Source: a virus
Length of the DNA stretch: 36,833 nt
IMG/VR virus record: IMGVR_UViG_3300034072_000461
Location: 1 to 36,833 of that record
Reading direction: 5' to 3' (one strand)
The translations under genes were made by a program, and so were the position numbers. Of this stretch, positions 6,948-15,828 are shown in pieces. The stretch's first letter is position 1; each line of letters opens with the position of its first letter. The notes under the pieces were generated by a model. The model was not told the origin of the DNA. It was given only the letters and a program-made list of their open reading frames with translations, and did no database searches.

Positions 6948-8765
6948 TTACTGCAAGTTGACCTCGAAGCCGCCGCCACCGCCGCCAGACCCGCCGCCGC
7001 CGCCGCCGCCGCCGCCGGACGTGGCCGTGCTGAAATCGACCCAGACGTTCTGCGGAAAGGAGCTCATGGCTCCCCCGAAAGCGGTCTGCCAGTAGGCCGA
7101 GGTGGACACGGCGTTCTGCTGGATGGCGACGGTCTGCACCGTGCCGCCCACTAGGAGGTTGCCGTTGACGCGGACGCTGCCGGTCATGCTGATGTCGGTG
7201 CCGTTGATCTCGAACACCGTGCGTGGGGATTGCCCCGGCACCACCACCCGGAAGCGGTCGGCTAGGATGTCGAAGGTCCCCGAGGTGCCGTTGTTGTTCT
7301 GGACGAAGCCGGTGACGTAGCCGTTGACATCGAGGCTCACCCCGTAGCGCGCGGCGATGCCGTTCACCGACTGGGAGAGCGTGGACACGCTCGCCTGGAG
7401 CGGACCGACCTGGGACGAGACGACGCTGATCTGCTGGGAGAGCGCGCTGTCCGCGTTCGCCCGCGCGGTCGCCTCGTTGACGATCGCCGCCGCGTTGTTC
7501 CCCAGAGCCACGTCGATCCCGGACAGGCGCGTGGCTAGGGAGGTCGAGCCGTCCACCTGGACCCGGTTCATGTCGAGGACCCAGCCCTGACCGTTGCCGG
7601 TGCGGGCGCCGAGTAGCGCGAAGTTCTGCGCGAACACCGCGTCGGCGTTGGCCCGGACCGTGCTCTCGGTCTGGATCGCGGCGCTGTTGTTGTTCACCTG
7701 CGTGGCGAGTGACTGCCGTGCCTGGGCCTCGGCTTGGTCGCCTGCGATCCGGGCGTTCCGCTCGGTCACGATGGCGGCCGCGTTGTCGTCGACCCGGACA
7801 CCCAGGGCGGAGATCGAGGACGCCAGCGCGGTGTCGCCGCTGATCCTCGCGGTCTCCTCCGACGTGATCGCCGCCTCGGCGTCGTCTAGGCGCACATCGA
7901 GCGCGCTGATCGAGGAAGCCAGAGCGGCGTCCTGCGTGATCCGCGCGGTCTGCTCTGCGGTGATCGCAGCCGAGTTCGCCGCGTCAGTCGCCGAGAGGGC
8001 GCTGAACCGCTGCGCCAGGGTCTCCGTCGGGGACACCCGAGCGGTGTTGAGGTTGAACACGAAAGCCAGGTTGTCGCCACTCTTGGCCCCGATCAGGGCC
8101 AAGGTCTGCGCCAGCGCGGTGTCACCGGCGATACGCTCGGTGCTCTCCTGCTGGATCAGAGTGGCGATGCCGGTGCCGGGGTCCCCACCGAGCAAGGCGT
8201 CCACCGTCTCAACGAGCAGATCGTGCTCCTGCCGGAGCGTCGCCAGTGCGCCGCCGGTCTCCTGGAGACCGAGCGCCTGGTCAATGATCGCCTGGGCGTT
8301 GAGGTCGATGTCGGCGATGGCCTGCCGGAAGGTGTCGAGCACCTGCTGCTCCAGCACCATTTCGGCGATCTGCTGGGCGACACCTTCGGGGGTCGTGACG
8401 ATCCCGAGGTTGGACGCGATGCGGACCTGGGCCGCCTTCAAGCTCCCGTTGTAGAGGGCCGTCACTTCCTGCTGACGGTAGAGGAGCTGCTGCACGGCGA
8501 GGTTCAAGTCCTCCTGGGTGAGGACTGCGCCGTTCTGAAACTTCACGAGTGCCTGGTCTATGGGGGTCTCGCGCTGGAGCACCACGCTCTCCCCGCCAGC
8601 CAGGGGGGTGGCGATACGCAAGCGCGCACCGCCGACCCACTCCTGGATGGGGGTGATTACACCGTTGACCAGGACCTCGACGTGGCTCCGGTTGATGAAG
8701 GGGAACGGGACATCAAACTCCCGCTGCCCCGCCGTCGCCACGTAAAGGGCCGGTGAGTAGCTCAA
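6948..8765 (-). CDS. T7 gp17-type fibre anchor fused to a lambda-J-like (DUF1983) domain
   Basis: A 605-residue protein in three parts. Residues 1 to about 150 match the T7 tail-fibre N-terminal domain that docks on the tail tube (GQREFDVPFPFINRSHVEVL, then LVKFQNGAVLTQEDLNLAVQ). Residues about 180-470 form a coiled-coil region with repeats of the type AAIxxExxARIxGDxALA and two related 34-residue blocks (GAKSGDNLAFVFNLN and GARTGNGQGWVLDMN). Residues about 470-590 resemble the DUF1983 domain of lambda gpJ-type tip proteins (YGVSLDVNGYVTGF, DRFRVV). The C-terminus is a poly-Gly tract ending FEVNLQ. It starts with TTG 8765 after a strong AAGGAG site. The receptor-binding tip is probably supplied by the separate fibre gene. 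Confidence 0.85.
   Translation of the reverse strand: MSYSPALYVATAGQREFDVPFPFINRSHVEVLVNGVITPIQEWVGGARLRIATPLAGGESVVLQRETPIDQALVKFQNGAVLTQEDLNLAVQQLLYRQQEVTALYNGSLKAAQVRIASNLGIVTTPEGVAQQIAEMVLEQQVLDTFRQAIADIDLNAQAIIDQALGLQETGGALATLRQEHDLLVETVDALLGGDPGTGIATLIQQESTERIAGDTALAQTLALIGAKSGDNLAFVFNLNTARVSPTETLAQRFSALSATDAANSAAITAEQTARITQDAALASSISALDVRLDDAEAAITSEETARISGDTALASSISALGVRVDDNAAAIVTERNARIAGDQAEAQARQSLATQVNNNSAAIQTESTVRANADAVFAQNFALLGARTGNGQGWVLDMNRVQVDGSTSLATRLSGIDVALGNNAAAIVNEATARANADSALSQQISVVSSQVGPLQASVSTLSQSVNGIAARYGVSLDVNGYVTGFVQNNNGTSGTFDILADRFRVVVPGQSPRTVFEINGTDISMTGSVRVNGNLLVGGTVQTVAIQQNAVSTSAYWQTAFGGAMSSFPQNVWVDFSTATSGGGGGGGGGSGGGGGGFEVNLQ
6991..7018 (-). repeat. GCC/GGC trinucleotide run encoding poly-Gly
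   Basis: Nine consecutive CCG-type triplets encode a run of nine Gly near the C-terminus of the fibre anchor. A second, imperfect Gly run lies after one Ser. Slippage would change tract length in steps of one residue without a frameshift, altering a flexible or polyglycine-II segment. Confidence 0.7.
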
Positions 8766-8780
8766 GGTTCTCCTTGCTGG

Positions 8781-11700
8781 TTACAGTCGTTCGGACGGTT
8801 CGAGACCCATTTCCTCGACCAAGGCGTTCGCCTCGCGGCGAGCCTCGTCGGTGCTCATGCCGTCCTTGAGGTAGTCGAAGAACGCCCGATGGGCTTCTCG
8901 CTCCGACTGGTAGCGGGGGTTCCGCTCCTCGTAGATGACACGGGCCTTCTCGTTGTAGGACGACATGACATCCATGACGGCCTGCCGCTTGGCTTCCTTC
9001 GACTTGAGCCCCTGGAACCAGGGGTCCGCGAACAGGTCAGCCAGGGCCTCCTTCATGGTCATGCCCCACTCGTTCGTCGCCTCGTTGCCCCGGATCGTGC
9101 GGAGATCGGAGAGCTCCTGCGCGGTCAGGCGGAAGCCTTGACCGGCCGGGTCCCGCTTCTCCAGGTTGCTGATGTTGATCTGGAGCTCGGCGAGCTGGCG
9201 AGTGACCTCATCGGTGTCGTCGGTGCGACCGAAGGTGATCCCCAGGTCGCGCCCCTCGACGGGGTTGCCCACTGCGTCGATCCGGTCGGGCAGGCCGTAG
9301 CCCAGCCCAGGCACCGCGCGGAACAACTGGTCCATGACCGAGACCGCCTCCGGCGCGTTCTGCCGCAGGGTATCGTTGATGGTCCGGCTGAACCCCGAGG
9401 TCGGGATCGCGCGCATCATGGCGTTGGCGTAGATTTTCCCCGCCGCTGCCGCGCCGCCCTCCCCGCCTTCCGAGGTCGTGGCCTTCAACAGGTCCCGGAA
9501 CGAGGTCATGTAGGTTTTCTCGAAGATCGCGTCGCGCACCGCCAGGTAGGCGATGTCGGTCGCGGCCTTGAACGCCTCCTCGGTTCCGAAGGTCTTGTTG
9601 TCCTCGTAGGTCCGAAGCGCCTGCCCGAGGAAACCCCCGAGCGCCAGCGTCATGGCGAACGGATCGAGCCGGTTGAGCTCGACGAAGTTGTCGCCGATCT
9701 GGATGCGGTTCGGTGGAGCCACGAGGTTGGCCGAGTTGTCATACCCGCCGTTGGTCAGGACGATCGCGCCGGAGAACCCGGCGGCTGCGCCGAGACCGAT
9801 GAGCATGGTCCCGATCTCCATCCGCGCCTTCTCCAGCTCGGCCTCCATCCCGCCCTTCGACAGGATCGCCTGGACCTCCTTGGCCTTGGCGCCCCACGGG
9901 GTGTAGTGGACCAGGCCGCGCTCGAAGATGCGCGTCGGGGTCTTAACGTAGGTCATGAGGATGCCCTCGACCTGGCCGAGACCGACCGCACGGTCGAGCC
10001 ACTTGGCCCCCTTCATGAACGCCTGCCCCGGTGCCGAGGTCGGCGCGTCGAGGAACAAGGTGCGCTGGGCCTCCTTCTCGATCGCGTAGTCCCGCGAGGC
10101 GAGGAACCGCTCCTCGGCGGTCAGGTCTTGACCGCGCGCGATGCGCTCCTCGATCTGCTCCAGGATGTCCACCGAGGGACGCTCGGCGAGCTCCTGGGCG
10201 CGGCGGCTGGCATACTTGGCGAGCTGGTCCTCGGGGAGCCCGAGGTCCATCGCTTCGGAGATCGCCTGCCGTGCCGCGAGGGCGTAGCCTTCCTTGAGCC
10301 GGATGAACTCCTGGCCCATGTCGTCCAGGGCGCCGACGGTGATCCGGCCGATCGCCATACCCATCGCATCGACGGTGTTGGCGGCCGTCGCCCCGGCGCG
10401 CTCCATCTGGTAGACCAGGCGGGCGAACGCACCACCGCCTCGCTCGGCGAGCCGCTGCTCGGCCCGCGCGTTGAAGCGGCTGGGGTCGAAGGCAAGCCGA
10501 CCGAGTTCCGCCTGCTCGCGCTGGGCGGCCGGACGGAAGCCTCCGGCGATCATCGCGCGCTGCGCGGCGGATGCCCGGAGAGCTGCGCGGCCGGTGGGGT
10601 TGAAGATGCCGGTGATGCGATACACGTCATCCCAGAACTCCCACTTGATGCGATCCGCGAAGGCGGCCATGCCGCGCTTCCACGCGGTCCAGTAGACCGA
10701 CCGCTCCACCTCGTTCATGAAGCGGAGCTTCATCGCCTCGTCGGCGCGACCGGCCAGCTCGTAGTTGCGGGCCGCCCACGCGCGCGCGGCGCGGTTGCGG
10801 AATAGGTCGTGGATCACGAAGCCGACCGTGTTGAACAGGCCGGTGGCCGGGGTCAGCGAGTTCGACTTGATGTAGGCCGACACGCTGTTCATGGCGCGGT
10901 TCCAGAGCGTGAGCTGCTTGGCGTTGTCGGCGTTGAGGAGGACTGCCTCCACCTCCGCCACGTCGTCGAGCGTCCGCATCCGGGCGAGCAGGCTGGCGAG
11001 CTCGGTGTTGCCGAGCTCCTTCATAGCCGCGCTGACGCGGGCCTTGATGCTCTCGACACTCTCGGTCTCGATCACCTCCTCGGTGGTGTCCGCCCAGGCC
11101 AGCTTGTCGCGCTGCCCGAGGACCCCTAGGGATCGACCGAGCTTCGACTTCATGGCGCGCGCGTAAGCGAACGTCTCGATCGCCTTGGACAGCTCGCGGG
11201 CCATCGCCTCGCGGGCTTCCTCATCCCCGTCGAGGACGCGGGTGAGATACTTGTCCTTGGCCCGGAGGAACTGGAGCGCCCCCACCATCGACTGATGGTT
11301 CGCAAGGCGCGCGTCCTTCTCCAGGTCCGCGTGGCGAGCCAGCGCGGCCTTCATGTCCTCCGGCGAGGCCGCGTCCCCGTAGCGCCGGATGAACTCCTCG
11401 CGCATCGTCTTGGCGGTCTTGGTGCCGTAGCCCGCCGCCTCCATGATGGCGTCGGTGGCTTCCTCCAGGTTCGTCGCCGCGCGGCGAATGTCGTCCTGGT
11501 CGATGTTCGGGTCGTCGATGTCGATCCCGAGCAGGCTGCGGTAGTGCGGGTCGTTGACGAGGGTGCCTTCGGCTTCGGCCTTCTCGATCCGCTTGGCCCA
11601 CTCCTGGGCCTGCTGCGGGGTCAGCCGCGAGAGCCGCTTGGCGACCGCCTGCCGTGCCGCCTCGACGGGACCGAGGAGCTCCTTGGTGGACAGGATCGCG

Positions 11701-12503
11701 CCCTCCGGCACGACATCCTCGTCGACCCCGTTGAGGTCGTTCCACCGCTTCGGCTGGGCCGCCGCGTCGTCGGCCAGGGCGTCCGCCTGCTGGGCCGCCG
11801 TCCGGGCAACCGAAGGGGTCGCCAGCTCGTCCACCGCGTTGGCCGCCGGGGCAGCCGTGCGGGGGGACGGCGTGAAGGAGGCTTCGATGCGGGGGGTCCG
11901 ACCACGCCGGACCAGCGCCCCGATCCGGTTCCCTGCCGTGCGTAGACCGGGCAGGATCACCGAGCCGAGCACCAGGCCGCCGCCCGCGCCCCAGGCCGCA
12001 CCCACGGCGGCACCGCGCAGGCGCTCATAGTCGAACAGCCGGTCACTCTCGGCGGAGCCCATGCCATAGAGGCCGCCCTGCACCGCCCCGGCTGCGACCA
12101 TACCGCCAGTCCCGGAGATCAGGCGGCCCGAGCGGACCGCACCGGCGACGCGGCCGCCCCATCCGAGGAACGGGACGAAGCCGCCCGCGACCTGACCGGC
12201 GATGAACGTGCCGGTGTATTCGTCGTTCAGGTGCTTGAGGAACCGCCGGTTCTCCCGGAGCTGCTCCTCGTAGCTGACGCCGTAAATCTTGCTGTCGACC
12301 CACGCCCCGGCCTCATCGAGATAGCCGAAGGTGATGGTGTCGGCAGCGCCGTAGAGCGCGGCTTCGAGGTGGCTGCCGTTTCCGTAACGGACGTAGTTCC
12401 CCCGCGTCTCCTTGACGGGGACCTGACGGCGCGTGGTGGGCCGCTGCTGCGGCGCCGATCCGCGCTGCGTGTCGAGCTTCCGATATTCGTCAACAAGAGA
12501 CAC
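8781..12503 (-). CDS. Large internal virion / DNA ejection protein (T7 gp16 position)
   Basis: A 1240-residue protein in the place of T7 gp16 (1318 residues), which forms the periplasm-spanning ejection channel. The N-terminal 180 residues contain Gly/Ala-rich hydrophobic segments (TGTFIAGQVAGGFVPFLGWGG, AVGAAWGAGGGLVLGSVILPG), typical of ejection proteins. Residues 230-900 are mostly charged helices, and another hydrophobic stretch lies near residue 915 (MLIGLGAAAGFSGAIVL). Unlike T7 gp16 it has no N-terminal lytic transglycosylase domain, and that activity sits in the next gene upstream. It starts at GTG 12503 with an AAAGGAA site. Assignment rests on length, order and these hydrophobic segments. 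Confidence 0.8.
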   Translation of the reverse strand: MSLVDEYRKLDTQRGSAPQQRPTTRRQVPVKETRGNYVRYGNGSHLEAALYGAADTITFGYLDEAGAWVDSKIYGVSYEEQLRENRRFLKHLNDEYTGTFIAGQVAGGFVPFLGWGGRVAGAVRSGRLISGTGGMVAAGAVQGGLYGMGSAESDRLFDYERLRGAAVGAAWGAGGGLVLGSVILPGLRTAGNRIGALVRRGRTPRIEASFTPSPRTAAPAANAVDELATPSVARTAAQQADALADDAAAQPKRWNDLNGVDEDVVPEGAILSTKELLGPVEAARQAVAKRLSRLTPQQAQEWAKRIEKAEAEGTLVNDPHYRSLLGIDIDDPNIDQDDIRRAATNLEEATDAIMEAAGYGTKTAKTMREEFIRRYGDAASPEDMKAALARHADLEKDARLANHQSMVGALQFLRAKDKYLTRVLDGDEEAREAMARELSKAIETFAYARAMKSKLGRSLGVLGQRDKLAWADTTEEVIETESVESIKARVSAAMKELGNTELASLLARMRTLDDVAEVEAVLLNADNAKQLTLWNRAMNSVSAYIKSNSLTPATGLFNTVGFVIHDLFRNRAARAWAARNYELAGRADEAMKLRFMNEVERSVYWTAWKRGMAAFADRIKWEFWDDVYRITGIFNPTGRAALRASAAQRAMIAGGFRPAAQREQAELGRLAFDPSRFNARAEQRLAERGGGAFARLVYQMERAGATAANTVDAMGMAIGRITVGALDDMGQEFIRLKEGYALAARQAISEAMDLGLPEDQLAKYASRRAQELAERPSVDILEQIEERIARGQDLTAEERFLASRDYAIEKEAQRTLFLDAPTSAPGQAFMKGAKWLDRAVGLGQVEGILMTYVKTPTRIFERGLVHYTPWGAKAKEVQAILSKGGMEAELEKARMEIGTMLIGLGAAAGFSGAIVLTNGGYDNSANLVAPPNRIQIGDNFVELNRLDPFAMTLALGGFLGQALRTYEDNKTFGTEEAFKAATDIAYLAVRDAIFEKTYMTSFRDLLKATTSEGGEGGAAAAGKIYANAMMRAIPTSGFSRTINDTLRQNAPEAVSVMDQLFRAVPGLGYGLPDRIDAVGNPVEGRDLGITFGRTDDTDEVTRQLAELQINISNLEKRDPAGQGFRLTAQELSDLRTIRGNEATNEWGMTMKEALADLFADPWFQGLKSKEAKRQAVMDVMSSYNEKARVIYEERNPRYQSEREAHRAFFDYLKDGMSTDEARREANALVEEMGLEPSERL

Positions 12504-12517
12504 GGGGGTTCCTTTCG

Positions 12518-14857
12518 TTACTTCTTCTGCTGCGGGTAGAAGCCGCTCATGCGGCTATGGATGCGAGACACCTCTGCGCTCGCTGCGGCTGCGGGGTCCT
12601 TGCCGTCGATGATCGCCTGGGCGAACCGGGCGCGGGACTTGTTGAGCTCGGTGGTGAGCACCGTCTGCGCTTCGGCTCGGCGGCTGGCCGGGACAAGGCG
12701 GAGGTTCGAGGAGAGCATGACCTCCAGGTCATCGAACTCGTCGAGCTTGGCCCGCGCTGCGGGGTTGTCCTTGCGGAGGTTCTCGATCGAGTTAAGCCCG
12801 CTGTCCACGCTGCTCATGACGGCCGAGCGGACGACGGGATCGCGGATCGACATGGCCTCGGTGAGAAGCCGCTGCCGCGCCTGACCGGGCGTCATCTTCC
12901 CCGACAGGACACCGCCGGTGTAGCGGGAGGTGATCGCCTCGACCTGATCCTCACGGGCCTGGGCTTCCGCCTCGTCGGCTTCGGCCTCGACCCGCTGGTC
13001 GTAGGTGTATTCCCGGTTCGCGTTCTCGCGCACCTGATCGAGCAGCGCCATCTGCTGCTGCGGGCTAATCATGTCCGCCTCGGCAGCCGCGTCGATCTCC
13101 GCCACGGTGAGCGGTTCGCCGCGTCCGTAGAGCCGGAGCTGCATCGCCCAAGCCGTCTCGCTCTGGCGCTCGGTCCGCTCGCGGTTCCAGTCGGAACGGA
13201 TGCGCGAGGCAAGCCCGTTGCGGAACTCGAACAGGTTGAGCCGCTGCTCCTCGTCGAGGTTCACCAGACCATCCAGCGAGGCCACCATCGTGGGCGACAT
13301 CCCGCTCTCGGCCTGCTCGACCGGATCGAGGGGCTCGCCGGGGGCGCGGAAGCCGGGGTTGGTGCCGATCGGATCGGACATCCCGAGCGGGCCGTCGGTG
13401 CCGGTCACGCCGCCCGCCTGCCCACCCACGGCCTTGCTGATGGCCGCGAGCGCCTGACCGACGGTCTTGCCGCCGCCCAGGTAGGTCGGGTTCTTGGCGA
13501 TCTCGTCCGAGTTGAAGAACCGGCTGACGGGGGCGCCCTGGTCCGCCTTGAGCAGGCGGGCCGCGCGCTTCGCGCCAGCAAAGTGGGCGACGTAGAGGTT
13601 CGCGGTGGTGAGGTCGATGCCCTCCTTGCGGAGGACCTCGGCATTGTCATCGAGCAGCCGATCCATCAGCCGCTCCTGCACCTCGGGATCGAACCGCTTG
13701 TTCGCCCAGGCACGGCCAGCCTCCGTCCGGCTCACCCCGTAGACCTTCATGTAGGTGTCGAGGAAGGTCGGGCGGGTGAACTGGTAGCGGCCGCTGGCGC
13801 TCGAACCCATCTGGTTCGTCGCGTTGTCGTTGCCGTTGCTCTCGGGGCGCGCGATGGCCGCCTTGACGGCCGCGCGGTCGAAGGTGGTGATGGGCTGCCG
13901 GTCAGCCTGCGGGGCTCCTGCCGGTGCCGCCTGGGTGGCTGAGGGGAGCGCGATCCGCTCGATCGGCCGGACGCTGCCGGGGTTGGCCGGGTCCACGCCG
14001 GAGGCGATGCCGAGCGCCTGGTCGATGAGGGCGATGGCCTCGGCCCCACGGTTGTTCCGTTCGAGCTCCACGGCGGCGGTCTTGAGGGCGCTCTCGAAGC
14101 GAGCACCGACGCGCTCTGCGCTGATCCCGTCGGGCAGACCCTCCAGGGCCTCCGAAAGGGTCTCGGTGGTGAGCCCTCGGCCGGACGTGATGGCGCCCCG
14201 GACGGTGGCCCCGAAGTTGTCGAGGCTCTCCTCCTGGAACCGCTCCTCGATCCGGGAGCCCGCCTTCATCTGCATTTCGGCGCGGGTGCTGCTGACCCGC
14301 TCGGCCAGCCAGGTGAAGGCGCGGGGCGACCCGAAGTTGCGAACGTCGCCGGTCTCGGGGTCCTTGATGAAGTCCGAGAAGGTGGTCTCGAACCACTCGT
14401 TCACCTCGGCTTCGCGCTCCTCCATCGTGAGCTGCTTCTGGTTCTCCAGGAGCTCCCGGAGCTCGGGCTCCTTCTCCTGGAGGAAGTCATACCAGGCGCG
14501 CTGCGCGCGGCCGGTGGCGACCGCATCGGAGTAGGCGCGGGACTTCGCCATGCGCTCCTCGTCGACCTTGCCAGCGAGCTGGTCGGCCGCACCCTGGGCG
14601 GCGTTGTCTGCCTCCTCGCGCTCGAAGCGGGCGTTGGCGTAGTTCTGGAAATCCTTGGCGGCGTCCCCGGCAAGCCCGAAGATTTGGCGGAGCTGGTCTG
14701 CCCCGCCCACGTCGCCCCGCCGAGCGTTCCGCAGGTCGGCATTGTATTCGCGCCGGGGAGCCTCGACGTTGCGACGCTCCGGCAGGATGCCCCTGCGGTT
14801 ACGCAGGATGCGGTCCTCACGCCCGACGCGGGCCTGGACCTGGGAAAGATCGGTCAT
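12518..14857 (-). CDS. Internal virion protein with lytic transglycosylase domain (T7 gp15 position)
   Basis: A 779-residue protein (T7 gp15 is 747) in the internal-core gene order. About residues 330-480 form an SLT-type lytic transglycosylase domain. ARPESNG carries the probable catalytic Glu339, followed by MGSSASGRYQFTRPTFLDTY and NLYVAHFAG, the usual downstream motifs. The remaining sequence is charged and helical and fits a core or ejection protein. On injection it would open peptidoglycan for the ejection channel. In T7 this domain is at the N-terminus of gp16, so its location here is an exchange of domain between core proteins. It begins with ATG 14857 shortly after the gp14-like gene. 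Confidence 0.85.
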   Translation of the reverse strand: MTDLSQVQARVGREDRILRNRRGILPERRNVEAPRREYNADLRNARRGDVGGADQLRQIFGLAGDAAKDFQNYANARFEREEADNAAQGAADQLAGKVDEERMAKSRAYSDAVATGRAQRAWYDFLQEKEPELRELLENQKQLTMEEREAEVNEWFETTFSDFIKDPETGDVRNFGSPRAFTWLAERVSSTRAEMQMKAGSRIEERFQEESLDNFGATVRGAITSGRGLTTETLSEALEGLPDGISAERVGARFESALKTAAVELERNNRGAEAIALIDQALGIASGVDPANPGSVRPIERIALPSATQAAPAGAPQADRQPITTFDRAAVKAAIARPESNGNDNATNQMGSSASGRYQFTRPTFLDTYMKVYGVSRTEAGRAWANKRFDPEVQERLMDRLLDDNAEVLRKEGIDLTTANLYVAHFAGAKRAARLLKADQGAPVSRFFNSDEIAKNPTYLGGGKTVGQALAAISKAVGGQAGGVTGTDGPLGMSDPIGTNPGFRAPGEPLDPVEQAESGMSPTMVASLDGLVNLDEEQRLNLFEFRNGLASRIRSDWNRERTERQSETAWAMQLRLYGRGEPLTVAEIDAAAEADMISPQQQMALLDQVRENANREYTYDQRVEAEADEAEAQAREDQVEAITSRYTGGVLSGKMTPGQARQRLLTEAMSIRDPVVRSAVMSSVDSGLNSIENLRKDNPAARAKLDEFDDLEVMLSSNLRLVPASRRAEAQTVLTTELNKSRARFAQAIIDGKDPAAAASAEVSRIHSRMSGFYPQQKK

Positions 14858-14867
14858 GGATTACCCT

Positions 14868-15350
14868 CTATTTGCTGGGTCGTGTCTGGATTTTCGCCTG
14901 CTGCACCCCCGACCAGCCACTCGCAGCGGCCGAGGCCAGGGACAGGCCAGCGCCCAGGGCGGTCGGCCGCTGGACTTGCGAGAGCGCGCTCTCCGCCGCT
15001 GCCGTGTTGGCTCGGTGGCGGCTCTCCATGTTGGCGATCGTGCGGTCGCGCGACAGCTCCATCTGCATGGCGCTGTCCATCAGGAGACCCTCGATCGAGC
15101 CGGACGCAAGCGACAGGCCCGCCTCACCGGCGGCCGATCTGATTTTCGCCTGCTCGCGGCGGGCGGCCCGCATATCGTCGAAAAGCTGCGAGGTGGCGAG
15201 CTGGCGGGTCTCCTCCCGCTCGATCGCCTGCTGCTCTCGGATCGCGCGCTCCTGGGCCTTGGCGTTCTTGGAGGCGGCGATGAGCTGTGCGCCCGTCGAT
15301 GCGACGGTGGTGACGCCGACGACGACGGCCGCAGTAACGGGATCACACAT
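14868..15350 (-). CDS. Internal virion protein (T7 gp14-like)
   Basis: A 160-residue protein starting MCDPVTAAVVVGVTTVASTGAQLIAA, a hydrophobic N-terminus followed by a long charged helix (residues 30-100) and an Ala/Ser/Gly-rich C-terminus. T7 gp14 is 196 residues, has the same arrangement, and is ejected to form the outer-membrane pore. The ATG at 15350 overlaps the end of the gp13-like gene by eight bases, which supports this start over longer in-frame extensions that run through the upstream gene. Gene order gp13, gp14, gp15, gp16 is kept. Confidence 0.85.
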   Translation of the reverse strand: MCDPVTAAVVVGVTTVASTGAQLIAASKNAKAQERAIREQQAIEREETRQLATSQLFDDMRAARREQAKIRSAAGEAGLSLASGSIEGLLMDSAMQMELSRDRTIANMESRHRANTAAAESALSQVQRPTALGAGLSLASAAASGWSGVQQAKIQTRPSK

Positions 15351-15828
15351 GAAACTGGGTCCTTGCGAAGGTGTGGAACAGGAGCCCCTCGGGTCCGACG
15401 CGGTGGTCGCCCAGGAGCTCGAAGCCGCCCCACCGGAGCCAGCGCATCGACAGCTCGTTGCGGGCGTCGATGTAGTTCCAGAGGATCGGGTAGGCGGCGT
15501 TGAGTTCGTCGAGGTAGCGCCGGGTGTGGCGCGCGATGTGCCGCGCCTCCAGGCGGATGCCGTCGGTCCCCAGCATCCACGCGATGCCCACCTCGGGCAG
15601 CGGGTGCGGGGCAGCCCCGAACAGCGCCACCGGCCCCACCCGATCGCTCTCGATGCAGTAGGCATGGGTCGACAGGGCAAGGCTGGTGTGGAGCGCGGAG
15701 TGCGGCGAGAGGCCGCTGGAGGCGGCCACCTCCTCGACATCGCTGTCCCGGAGGTGGTCGGCTATGTGGTCGGCCCACGCCTCCGCCACGTCGGCGGGGA
15801 CGCGGCGAAGGTCATGGACTTGGATCAC
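15343..15828 (-). CDS. Internal virion protein A (T7 gp13-like, GNAT-type fold)
   Basis: A 161-residue protein comparable to T7 gp13 (138). The segment AAYPILWNYIDARNELSMRW followed by GFELL matches the gp13 pattern LWNYVWVGNTSHIRFLKTIGA in T7, which belongs to a GNAT-like DUF2833-type family. The proposed GTG start at 15828 shares one base with the TAG stop of the tail tubular B gene. An upstream in-frame start at 15879 exists but would overlap that gene by 51 bases. In T7, gp13 is needed for particle morphogenesis and is lost from mature virions. Confidence 0.8.
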   Translation of the reverse strand: MIQVHDLRRVPADVAEAWADHIADHLRDSDVEEVAASSGLSPHSALHTSLALSTHAYCIESDRVGPVALFGAAPHPLPEVGIAWMLGTDGIRLEARHIARHTRRYLDELNAAYPILWNYIDARNELSMRWLRWGGFELLGDHRVGPEGLLFHTFARTQFHV

